DNA of 64,000 nucleotides from Phialophora verrucosa (Eukaryota > Ascomycota > Eurotiomycetes > Chaetothyriales > Herpotrichiellaceae), in the NCBI GenBank assembly GCA_002099365.1, contig MSED01000012.1, forward strand, positions 62,001 through 126,000, given 5' to 3'. Numbering within the stretch: the stretch's first letter is position 1; every line of letters begins with the position of its first letter. Below the pieces are notes generated by a model, which did no database searches, had not been told where the DNA came from, and saw only the letters and a program-made list of their open reading frames with translations. The position numbers and the translations under genes were made by a program. Positions 44,832-54,412 of this stretch are shown here, piece after piece.

Positions 44832-46121
44832 ATGGCGAACATGGCACGATTCGACGTGATTTGCTTCATCCATTTGATGCGCACGCAGACACTTCAAGAA
44901 CTCGCGAAGCTGTGTGACCAGCCTTTGGAGCTTCCAGAGATGCCTTGTATCGTGACAGTATGTGTTTCTCCCCTTTCCCTTCGCTTTCAGTTGTCCGACC
45001 AAATCCGTTCCATCTCCCGACATTCGCCTTTTGCTTGGACATGGCTAATCAAATACTACCCCAGACTGGCGAGAGTTTATACGAGACCAACCTTCGCACC
45101 ATCCTTCGATATCTCAAACATGTCTACAAGGCGTGCAAGAGACAAGGAGCTGCCAGCGCGTCGCTCGAGGTCCTCGCACACCGAGCGATGGTCAAGCAAT
45201 TCCATGATGTCAACGAGTGGGCGGTCAATCTCCTCACAGCACTAGAGATGCCGTTCGGCGTGAAAGGGCTCGTCGATAAAGATATCACTGCTAAAGACCT
45301 CCGCGAATTTGTGAATGGTGCCGACTTGCCTTCACCCATTGCCACCAATTCTCAATGGCACCGAGTCTTCATTTCCAGACCATTCTTGACCGCGGAAGAT
45401 CCAATCACTGAGGTCCACATCATTAGTAAAAGTCCAGAGGTTTGTGATTGCCCGGTTCCCTCGGGTTTAATAGTTGCTAACTACTAGGACACAGGCATCT
45501 GACCACCAGAGCACGATTTTCGAGTTCCAAGGAAGCAAAGTCGACGACAGTCCCAAATCGCGGCCGCCGACTAAGTTGTGGAAGTTCGACTTCAGACACA
45601 CGTCTCTTCCCTTGCTCCCTACATTGTACCCGACTGCGAGGCTTAAGTCTTCCTCCACCAGACGAGTCTCACTACCCATCTTCGCCAAAGACCAGGTATC
45701 ACCTTCCTTCTCAGAGTTTTCTGGCGAGAGTCTGGAAGAATTCATCCGTGATGTCGAGGTCTCCGAAAACAAGCTCGGTAACAAGAACAAATGGCTCGAC
45801 CTCATTCAGACGCCGGAGGCTATTGCCTTCCTTGGAAAGTCGCCGACAATTCAGAGACTGAAACAATTCATGACGCTGCATGAGCTGGAATGGGTTGTCC
45901 GAGTCCGGGGTAAATGGAGCTTTCAGTCCAGTTTGCAGACTGTAGAGGAAGAATCTCTTTTACCGACGTCGCCTGCCCGAGACTCTGTGGTAGTTAACAA
46001 CATTCGCTGTAGTCGAACATCAACCGAAACATCTCCCGCTGAACTTGCCCTCCACGCCACAGCCACTGATCCTGCATCATTTGAGGACCGTTTTCCAAAG
46101 CAAGCGCTCTTTCTGAGATAA
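44832..46121 (+). CDS. Hypothetical orphan protein (helical N-terminal domain)
   Basis: Three exons, 44832-44957, 45065-45439 and 45495-46121, with introns of 107 and 55 nt, give 375 aa. Intron 2 has a textbook branch site and acceptor (CTAAC, ACACAG). The first exon encodes MANMARFDVICFIHLMRTQ; exon 2 is helical (NLRTILRYLKHVYKACKRQ, WAVNLLTALEMPFGVKGL). The C-terminal part is Ser/Thr-rich with a helical patch (PTIQRLKQFMTLHELEWVVRV). No family is recognised. The stop at 46119-46121 is only 20 nt from the next ATG, and the next frame is open upstream to about 46080. The two open frames may therefore be one gene joined by an intron I could not place or by a frameshift. Confidence 0.5.
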
Positions 46122-46141
46122 CAGTCTGTGCGGAACCAGCC

Positions 46142-47431
46142 ATGGAAGAACACAAGATGCGTGACTCTTCCTCACATACTGATGGTGCTGCGGAGAATCG
46201 TACTGGAGAGTCCGATGCAAAGTCAGCTCCAGAGGAGCTTGTCATTGGAGAGATGTCGACCGAAGAACGGGTCTCTAACCTAACTCATGCCTTCCCTTGG
46301 CTGAGTGGTAACGAAGCGAATGAGACTATGCCCAAGTTGGCCATCGTGGCAGCGGTTCCCAGTGAATCGGCTTTTACCAGTGGCAGCTATGGTCACAACT
46401 TGGCCCATGTTTTTGTCTGGCTGATGCCCTGTCACAAGAGCTGTACATGGGAACCAGAGGTCCTGGAACCTGCTACTGCCCCAGCAGATGGTGTCTCTCT
46501 TTCCGAAGAGCAGTCGAATGACCTCAAGCAACCCATTGCAGCCGGTGAATGCCTCACTGTGGTCGGGGAAGGACATATACTTAGCAATCCGGGCCACCAA
46601 TCTACCTGCGACCAGCCCTGCGCTCCAAGTCCCACCGCCCCTGTCGATAAGCAGTCTCTGAAAAATTCAACTGAATCTGGAGCCATCGACAAGTTAGTCG
46701 ATCGGGAGCCGGTCGACCAGGAGCACCTCATCGAGCAGTTCACTTTTGAGACATCAACCCTTCCGCCTGCTTCGGACAATTCCGCGCATGAGATAGACCC
46801 AGCCAAGCCGGTGTCAAGCGATATGCCTGTCGATGAACCTCGAAGCGGAAACTTGGACCACGTCTTCGTCTTCCAGAAGCCTCTTCTCAACCCATATGCT
46901 ACTGAGACTGGCGAGGTCCGTCCTGTTGGGGAGAACGTTGCAACCAACGACTTGAACGCTCCTGGCAAATTAAAGCTTACAGGCCAAGGCGGCGTCACTA
47001 ACGACACGAGCGAAGATAATCTTATTTGCACCGACACTCCTTCAAACAAGAATAAAATCGACTCGATGGTCGAAGAGACTGCTCTCACCAACCTTGGAGG
47101 CCCAGCCGAGGAACAACTCCCTGAAGATGCCCTCCATCCTATGAGAGCCCACGAGAATATGGAGCACAACATCAACCGAGAGCTTGGTGTGAACCTGGCG
47201 ACATTTTTCATCCCTCGGCCACCAAGCGATGCTGAGCGCGTTTTGACCGTCGAGGATTCCTCAGCTCAGGCTGCACACAATGAGTTGTCTGTGCTTTCTC
47301 CATGGTCTCTCACCCCAATTCTCGCCAGTGCAACCGCGTCCGCCATTGTAGTCTCTATTTTCTGCCCAGCGCTGACGGCTACAATACTCTGGACGAGCAT
47401 CATCTATGCCAGGAACAAGCTGAACTCTTGA
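46142..47431 (+). CDS. Hypothetical protein with NLxHxF repeats and C-terminal anchor
   Basis: 429 aa from the ATG at 46142, unspliced. It is mostly acidic and disordered, but a short motif recurs: NLTHAFPW (46-53), NLAHVFVW (86-93), NLDHVFVF (237-244) and a weaker NLATFFIP (351-358). A hydrophobic segment at about 389-421 (LTPILASATASAIVVSIFCP, ATILWTSIIY) is followed by ARNKLNS, so it is probably a membrane-anchored protein with a long cytosolic or lumenal disordered arm. The repeats could be short linear binding motifs for a partner; this is inference. It may be the 3' part of the preceding gene (see 44832-46121). Confidence 0.55.
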   Translation: MEEHKMRDSSSHTDGAAENRTGESDAKSAPEELVIGEMSTEERVSNLTHAFPWLSGNEANETMPKLAIVAAVPSESAFTSGSYGHNLAHVFVWLMPCHKSCTWEPEVLEPATAPADGVSLSEEQSNDLKQPIAAGECLTVVGEGHILSNPGHQSTCDQPCAPSPTAPVDKQSLKNSTESGAIDKLVDREPVDQEHLIEQFTFETSTLPPASDNSAHEIDPAKPVSSDMPVDEPRSGNLDHVFVFQKPLLNPYATETGEVRPVGENVATNDLNAPGKLKLTGQGGVTNDTSEDNLICTDTPSNKNKIDSMVEETALTNLGGPAEEQLPEDALHPMRAHENMEHNINRELGVNLATFFIPRPPSDAERVLTVEDSSAQAAHNELSVLSPWSLTPILASATASAIVVSIFCPALTATILWTSIIYARNKLNS

Positions 47432-48587
47432 AGTACATGTCTTGAGGATGTTTTCTGTTTCTCTCTAGTGCTGGCCGAAGCTATACCGACTTGGGAACGT
47501 CGGGGAGCGTTCACCGGTCAATGTATGGGTTTTGGATGCACAGTTGTGTTGATTATTGCTTCCATAGGTGTTGTAGGGAGATTACTGCGAGGCGTTCGGT
47601 CAACTTGGTGCCTCCCAGGACTGGTGTGCTTTTCCATGACCGTGGCAAAGCATGCAGTTGGTCTGGGAATAAGTTAGATTGCTTGGAACTATGGGACTCA
47701 ATCGTCTGCGGTCTGTTCCTCCCGAGTGCTGGTAAAAGTGCTTTCAACAGTACCCATTGTTTTCTTCAAGGTGCAGCCCCTTTCCGGCCCGAACACTATT
47801 TCCCCATGGCTAAATGAGCGTGGAGTACCAAAGGGGGTTTCCATGTGCCAGAGCCACGGTAGGGCAGTTGGGCTGGGGGTGTGTAGAGGTCTCTCACGCT
47901 GAATTAGTAACCAATCAAGCAAGTTTAATGCCCTCGGTTCTCATGTCAGCGTCTGTAGGGAGTCAGCAAGGCTGAAAAGCCCCTGCCAAGACTGCTGTTG
48001 TCAGCAAGCCGCCTCGATGGTCGCCGAAGAGGAGCAAGCATATTAGATGTGCACTTCCTGCAACCCAATGAATGAGTACAACTAATTATCTCCCATCGTT
48101 GACATTACCGATTCTTAAAGGCAAAGAGTCATCTCCGTCTGGGAGGCAGAGCTAATTCAGAATCTCGATCTGAGAATTGAGAAAGAAAAGGATGCTCCGC
48201 AGCATACTTCGTATTAAGGTCCGATCTGTATAGACCAGGGAAGGTAATCTAATCCAACCATTACTGTATATCAGTCCAAGCTGATTCAATCACTGCGGGC
48301 GGCGACAGAAAGCTCAAATGTCGTTTGGACGTGGACCGTCATCTACTGTACCTCAGTTAATTATGTATTGGCACGCAGCGCCAAAGTTACTTATTACAAC
48401 ACAGCTTACAGTACCAGCTCAAGGGGCTGCTGTTGTTCGCGCACCGCACTTCGAAGATGGTGGTTATATCAACCTGGTTGCGATATATCAACCTAGTTGC
48501 GAAACAGGGTCCCAGCCCATGCACCCTCACTCAGGAGATACCGTCGTAGTTATGCTGTCTTGGGGAGCTGGACGTCGTGCACAATCA
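47432..48587. other. Non-coding gap
   Basis: About 1.15 kb between a plus-strand gene and a minus-strand gene (convergent). No open frame resembles a gene. Confidence 0.5.
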
Positions 48588-49415
48588 CTACCCACCGCGA
48601 CCTGCGCGCTCGCCAGTGGCTTCACCTTCACCTCTGTCACCCTCATCGGATTCGCCGCCGCCAAATCGCGATCCCCCGGCATCGCCTCGCCCACCACGCC
48701 CATGTCCCCTCACTCCGCTGAAAGGATCTTCGCCCCAAGCCGAGGGACCGCCAGGCCCACCAGGACGATCAAAGTCATCGTCGGAGTAATCTGAGAAATC
48801 TGAATCGTCGAAAATGGTATCAAACATGTCACCAAAGTCCGGACCGAAACGACCAAACCCGAAGTCGGGCATACGATCCGGTCCACCGCGCGATCTTCTG
48901 CCATGACGATGGCGTCGATGTCCTCGATGCCGTCGATCGCCAAACCCTTGCTCCAGTCCGCTGCCGAAGCCAGAGAAGCCGCCACCAAAATGGATATCTA
49001 TCCCTCCATCGGGCCTTCGGGTTCGGCGAACCCTAGTAGGGCCTCCGGAGCTGGCGACCAATTGACCATTGTTCCAGACTTCGAAGGAACTGTCATTCGC
49101 GATGGCCCAGGAACTCCCTCCGCCGCGGCCGCCGTCGGTGATGTTCTCGTTTATGCCTCTTCCAGGACGGTTGCCCCTTCGGCCATGGCTTCCTCGGCTC
49201 CCGGGCGTGAAATCGTGGTTTTGTCCCGGGTTGACTCGACCGGTGTAGGGATCAGGGTAGAATTCAGGCCCCCCCATGTCGCCCATATCGCCGTGGCCGA
49301 AGTAACCCGACTCTCGTCCGGGGACGAGCGCCTCCATGTCTGGGTCCCAGTAATCCCCCCCCTGGCGGTTGTCTCGTGGGCGATTGCGACGGCGGTGACG
49401 GCGTGGACCGAACAT
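48588..49415 (-). CDS. Arg/Gly-rich low-complexity protein
   Basis: The ATG at 49415 (MFGPRRHRRRNRPRDNRQGG) gives 275 aa; the frame is open further upstream but the sequence there is leader-like. The protein is dominated by Gly, Arg, Asp and His: RGG/RG clusters, runs such as DFSDYSDDDFDRPGGPGGP and RRHRGHRRHRHGRRSRGG. One more ordered stretch, SSWAIANDSSFEVWNNGQLV with HFGGGFSGFGSG, lies at about residues 105-160. RG-rich regions in eukaryotes bind RNA or drive condensates, but no RRM, KH or J domain is present. Strong compositional bias is coding-like on this strand, yet overlapping antisense frames exist, so confidence is moderate. It sits next to a RING protein and a HET protein. Confidence 0.55.
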   Translation of the reverse strand: MFGPRRHRRRNRPRDNRQGGDYWDPDMEALVPGRESGYFGHGDMGDMGGPEFYPDPYTGRVNPGQNHDFTPGSRGSHGRRGNRPGRGINENITDGGRGGGSSWAIANDSSFEVWNNGQLVASSGGPTRVRRTRRPDGGIDIHFGGGFSGFGSGLEQGFGDRRHRGHRRHRHGRRSRGGPDRMPDFGFGRFGPDFGDMFDTIFDDSDFSDYSDDDFDRPGGPGGPSAWGEDPFSGVRGHGRGGRGDAGGSRFGGGESDEGDRGEGEATGERAGRGG

Positions 49416-49905
49416 GATCGCCGCTGGTTGAAGTTGGTAGTTCGATTCGAGTTGGATGGAACAGGTGGTTCCTAAAAATGTGCGCCAATGACTGAATAAG
49501 CCGGCTGGATTGCTTTGGTTGTTGGTCAGGTGTCGCAGGTCAGCGTTTTCGAAGTTGGGATTGGTATTTCTCGGGATCGAAGGAGACTGCACAGGCAAAA
49601 GACCGTATATATACGTATGTATTGTGGTTAGACATGTCACCCCGTCACGGTGCGCGCGTTTACGCCGTGTGAGGGCGTAAAGTGAGAGGGTTTCATCACC
49701 GAACAGCTAGTCGAGCAAACCGATTGGGAGCATTAGGCAATGAATGGGGGACAGAGTGTAATCACTTTACGGATTTAGTGTGAGGGTGACGGGCGTCAAT
49801 GATGCACGCCACAACCCTTTCTCTACATTTTCAACATTGTTGGCGGCTCGGCGGCCATATAAGCCAGTGGGTAGGACACAAGACTTACAGCACATTCACC
49901 AAGCA
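49416..49905. other. Divergent intergenic region
   Basis: 490 bp between the RG-rich gene (minus) and the RING gene (plus), probably a shared promoter. No gene is visible. Confidence 0.5.
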
Positions 49906-50139
49906 ATGTTCACCGTGCGGAGAACAAGCTGTCCCATTTGCCAAGGAGACATGCCAACCGCGGAGCAGGGTCAGATTGTTCCTGCGCCCATCATTACAGC
50001 TTGCTGCCGCCAGCCGTTCGATTTCGATTGTTTTTGGCCTTGGGTCATCCAAAAGATTGACACAAGCCAGAAGGTGGCTTGTCCTTTGTGTCGAACCGAA
50101 ATTCATCTCCACGTCCTGGGGAGATGCTCGATGTTCTGA
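49906..50139 (+). CDS. Small divergent RING-type zinc finger protein
   Basis: 77 aa from the ATG at 49906; the frame is open upstream but has no earlier ATG. Almost the whole protein is a RING-like domain: C9-P-I-C12 as the first pair, C34 as Cys3, C42 as the next ligand, and C59-P-L-C62 as the last pair, with the conserved Trp46 (FWPWV). The usual His positions are replaced: the CGHxFHxxC block reads CRQPFDFDC, so His4 is Gln36 and His5 is Asp39. Classic RING E3 ligases need these ligands, although Asp is tolerated in fungal variants. It could be a degenerate or single-zinc RING, a non-catalytic partner, or a truncated gene. A missed 5' exon is possible. Confidence 0.6.
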   Translation: MFTVRRTSCPICQGDMPTAEQGQIVPAPIITACCRQPFDFDCFWPWVIQKIDTSQKVACPLCRTEIHLHVLGRCSMF

Positions 50140-50554
50140 TCAAGAACCTCGACAATGTGTAAAGCGAAGCCAAAAAGGGAGTCTCGACCCTCTGGATGTG
50201 CGATGGGCCAAGGATGACGCTGATCGTCTGGATCATGGAATAGGAACCAAGGGTTGGAAAACTGAGATGCGCTGGTTTGCTTAGACGACTCTTGTTGTTG
50301 GTCCAGTGGTTCTCGCCTTGGCTTGGTGTCACGAGTCCAGCCCCTCCAACAAATACGAGGAGATCAGCCTGGACTCGACCCCCAAGAACACTCTTTGCAC
50401 TAGAGCAATGACGGTTTAGCGAGCTCGCGGTATATCGAAACGAACTCGAAGTCTCAGCCTGACCGTATGTGCTCCATCACTTTCTTGTCCGCATGCCACT
50501 GTCTCGTGCAATAATGCTCGGTCGTTACTGACACATACAATCGGGCCGGCCACG
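50140..50554. other. Intergenic region
   Basis: 415 bp between the RING gene and the HET-domain gene, both on the plus strand. No gene. Confidence 0.5.
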
Positions 50555-53046
50555 ATGAGCTCTCTCTTCTCGCATCTGCTTCAATCTGTGCAAAATCAAC
50601 TCGCCGCGTCCGGGGCGCCTGCTCAGAACCAGCAATGGACTGGAGGCCCCTTCCCTCCTGCACCCGGCTATGGCTCACCTCAATACTCTCAGCCTGCACA
50701 GTACAATAATTTCCTCGCTCCCCCCCAAGGCCCTGCGTACGGAGCCTCTTCTGCTCAGGCGGGATTCTCGCCTTATCAGAGCCCAAACCCGTACTCAGCG
50801 GGCCAGTATCTTCAGCCAATGATGCAGCCTGGTGTTGCTGGGTCCTCGCCCGGGCTGCCATTTCCGCCTCGACCTGTATCTGCACCACCGGGGGAGGGAG
50901 CTTGGCAGACTCCATATGCTCCTCAACCACAGCCTCCAGGGAGGCCGTCGGGGGGTTTTCGGGACTTCATGACTGACACGCTGCTGAAAGGCTTCAAGAA
51001 GCTGGACATTAACGGGCAGCCGTCGGCGTACCCGAGTGGTCATGTCGCTGAGGTAGAGCCACGGTATCATTCTTTCCACCTGACGCCACTACCGCCTACA
51101 GGCGACTCTTTCCGCTTGGTTGAGTTCAATCCGGTTCCGACACCGCAGAGCCCGATCTCCTGTAAAATGCACACGGTCAATCTCCAGAGCCACCCCGAGT
51201 ACATTGCCCTGTCGTATCCAGTCAGTGTGAGCAAGGTCTCGGGTCGGTTCCGACCGCTGGAACAGATCGCATGCAATGGCGGCTACATTGAACTGTATGG
51301 GGGCATGCTGGACATTCTGCATTCGGTGCTTGATCGATATGACCCCGTGTACTTGTGGATCGACTGCTGCTGCATCTCTCCTCACGACCCTGCCGAGAAA
51401 GCGGAGCAGATAGCGATGATGAAGCACATCTATCGCAAAGCGAAGGAGACGGTCATCTGGTTGGAAGAGCCTTCAGACAATGCTCAATTGGTCGGCCAGG
51501 CCTTCGAGACGCTCAAGATCGGATACACGCATTTCAACAACATCGACACTCGACAAGCGTTCCAGAGCAAGTGGGCATCGACGTACGCGATCGTCAACAC
51601 TCTAGCCTTGAATCGACTGCTCCAAAAGGTCTACTTCTCCCGGAGCTGGATGTTGCAAGAAGCGGCGCTCTCTTCGCACGCCGTCATCTACTGTTGCACA
51701 TACCGCATCAAATGGGCCGACTTTTGCGAGCAGCTATCTTGCCTGATGCGGATAGGCTATATCGAGATGATCATGCTCGGCCATGCCACGTCCCTGACCG
51801 TAAGCGACATTTTCCTCTGGTTAGCCAGGCACAAGGCGTTCGTCACTCTGTGGCGGGAACTGGAGAAGCAGAGACGGCTCCATATCGCGCCAACGGAGCC
51901 TCTTCCCCTCAAGCTGAAGCAACTGATGCGTCTCACGCGCGGGATGAACGCATCCGATCTCCGAGATAGAGTCTATGCCCTGCTGGGACTCTGTTCCGAC
52001 AGCCATGAAATCAAAGTCGACACCAGACAGCAATATACTGTGGCGATGCTATACCACCAGTTAGCCCTGTACTTCACCAAACCGCGATCTTCGCACTGTG
52101 ACTGCGACGGCTCCGCTTGTCCAGATAACGAACTGAGTTTCCTTGGTGATGCAGGGGTTCGCAGCTGGAGCCACTCTTTCTTCAGAGACTTTGAACAACG
52201 ACACAAGGTCGGCTTCAACAACCTCCCTTCGTGGGTGCCTGTGTGGGAGTATCGACAGCCCCGAACGATTTGGACTGAGGCTCACAGCGCAGGTTACAAA
52301 GCTGGTGGCAGAACGAAGCCCTCCATCTGGCACGACCCGGACATCGCGCTGCCCCACAACCTCCTCGTCGAGGGTGTCATCGCCACGCGAATCCGGTACA
52401 TCACGAGCCCCTGCCCGACGCTCACCGACCACTCCGAGTTGCTCGAGCTAAATCATGCCTCCAAGATGGTCAGGAGCGTGAGGCTGCTAGGCGGATGGTT
52501 CCAGGAGGCGTTCAACCTCGTCCAGCAGCACATCTCTCCACACCATTCTCGCACAGAGGACTTCTGCCGCACCCTGTGCGCCAACGTCTCTCACATGGAA
52601 GCCGATCTTCTGCCATCAGAGGCGCCACGCGTCCCGATCTCGAACCCCCGGAATTGACGCGGTTTTTCAACGACTTCATGGCGCTGTACCAGTTCGCCGA
52701 GTCTCACAAGTACCATCTCGACGTGTACACGGTCATGCAAAGCGCGGCGCTCAACAACCACGGCGAAGGCGCGAGCAAGTGGTTGGAGCTGATCAGCTTT
52801 ACGATGCCGTATATTACGTTCTTTCTGTCCGACGACGGCAGGATGGGTTTGGGGCCAAGTCTCGCACAGGTTGGCGATCAGATTGCTGTGTTCAACGGGG
52901 CGCCCATGCCAGCGGTACTGAGGTCGGTGGACCAAGCTGCAGGACAGCAGTACCAGGTCGTGGGGCCTACCTATGTGCATGGCCTGATGAATGGAGAGGC
53001 CTTGGAGCTCTTTCCTGAGAAAGAGGCATTGATTTGTCTGGTCTGA
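50555..53046 (+). CDS. HET-domain protein with low-complexity N-terminus
   Basis: The first frame runs from ATG 50555 to a stop near 52657. The family C-terminus continues in another frame from about 52620 to 53046. A 44-nt intron (52576-52619, donor GTGCGC, acceptor ATCAG) restores one frame of 815 aa; a one-base indel is the alternative. Residues 1-150 are Pro/Gln/Gly/Tyr/Ala-rich and disordered. The HET domain spans about 210-390: EYIALSYPVS (usually ALSYxWG; the Trp is absent), the LWIDCCCISPHD motif, AEQIAMMKHIYRKAKETVIWL and YFSRSWMLQEAA. MNASDLRDRVYALLGLCSD follows. The C-terminal module has QVGDQIAVFNGAPMPAVLR and VVGPTYVHGLMNGEAL. HET proteins mediate non-self recognition and cell death in fungi, but many have other roles. 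Confidence 0.88.
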
Positions 53047-54412
53047 ACGTGCCATGTCCGCACTGACATGTGCGACCCGATGTATGGACGGAGGACGGTG
53101 GGGACCGTGCCGCTACCGGACATCTACCCAGTACGAGTACTGTGTTTGAGTACGAGTCATGGATGCGCCAATGCGATGATGACGCTGAGAAATTGGCAGC
53201 CGACGTTGACGAATCCGGACCCCATCGTTAGGGCATGGGTTGCCTGATAAGCTTGCGAAGACCGCGATCCTTTGCGACTTATGCAGGGGCGTTGATGTTT
53301 CATGTCGACGCTACGCGTTAGGCGGGATCCTGTCTACGCAGGAACCTCGAGGCAGGAATGCTTGTCCAGTTCCTGCAGGGATATTGTAGTCACATGTCAG
53401 ATGGCGTGTCCTAGGTGCCTATGTAGCCAGCAAGACATGGAATTCTTAACAGCTGAAATGGTGACAGCGACGGAACAGGATGTGGTTCGCTCAACGCCCT
53501 ACAGTAATATGGGCGCTCCAGAAAGTCTTTCGTCGTCAAATACTTGCTGGTTGTCCCGTGTCTCTGGCCCAGCTAGCCTCGCTTGCACGGATGTCGCTGA
53601 AACCGTCCGCCACATGGTCTTTACCCGGCTTTCGCGGGCCTAAAAACGGTAGCCCTGACCTTACAGTACTCGTACACAGTAAGTGGAGGTCTGTCTGCAG
53701 GCGAGACTCCAGTCTCCCGGCTGGTCGGCATATGCTTGGCGAACCAGCGGGAAATCATCACGTCTCTTGTCCCTCCTCACCTCGCGTGTCCGATGCGTTG
53801 CAATACTGTACGGCCACCGGTGATTGGCAACGATGGGTATGATTTGCCCTTGACGAAAAGAAGGTCTGCAGTTAATTACAGTACATCCATAGTAAAGCAA
53901 ACTCCGCGTCCAACCTTGTCCGAGGTCCGTTATGCAATCGAACCGGCACGTCGCGAGTTTTGCTGGGATCTCCGCGTTCGACCTCCATCCCTGAATCTTC
54001 CTCGTCTTCTTCTCCCCGAAGCTTATGTCGATAGCGCCTGGATCCTTCAGCATGGGATACTAGTACGTACTGCCAATATGCCCGGTTCCGCGTTGCACAG
54101 GGCTGGAGGCTTGCTAACACGGGTTCCCCCTCTCTGTGTTGCTGACTCGTTCACCTCGCCTAATTATTCAATTAGTTCCAAACAGCTCTGGAACACTTTA
54201 CATCTCTTCTTCGGCGGAATTTCTACTTCTATATGCATTGCATCTGCTCCTGGGCCCGATTGGGGGAGGGTGGCCTTCTAGAATGACGGGGTGGATATGA
54301 TATGTATTCGAACTTGCCCGAACTCCTTCTCCGTTGATTGACGACCGTTTCCGTGCGCTGTCGCTCGACCTCTTTACCGTTCTCGGCTGTCCAACTGATA
54401 TTACATTCTGAT
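53047..54412. other. Non-coding gap with 13-bp inverted repeats
   Basis: About 1.37 kb between the HET gene and the CFEM receptor. The 13-mer GTACGAGTACTGT at 53131-53143 recurs inverted at 53663-53675. Open frames are random-looking and no gene is supported. Confidence 0.5.
53131..53675. repeat. 545-bp segment bounded by 13-bp inverted repeats
   Basis: The left end GTACGAGTACTGT (53131-53143) and the right end ACAGTACTCGTAC (53663-53675) are exact reverse complements. No target-site duplication flanks them and no open frame lies between. The same 13-mer occurs at 7919-7931 within a 14-bp palindrome. A MITE-like origin is possible, but chance or a recurrent regulatory palindrome fits too. 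Confidence 0.35.

Noticed and set aside
53736..54281. 181-codon plus-strand frame
   Set aside because: No motif, an overlapping minus-strand frame is equally open, and it sits in the spacer upstream of the CFEM gene.
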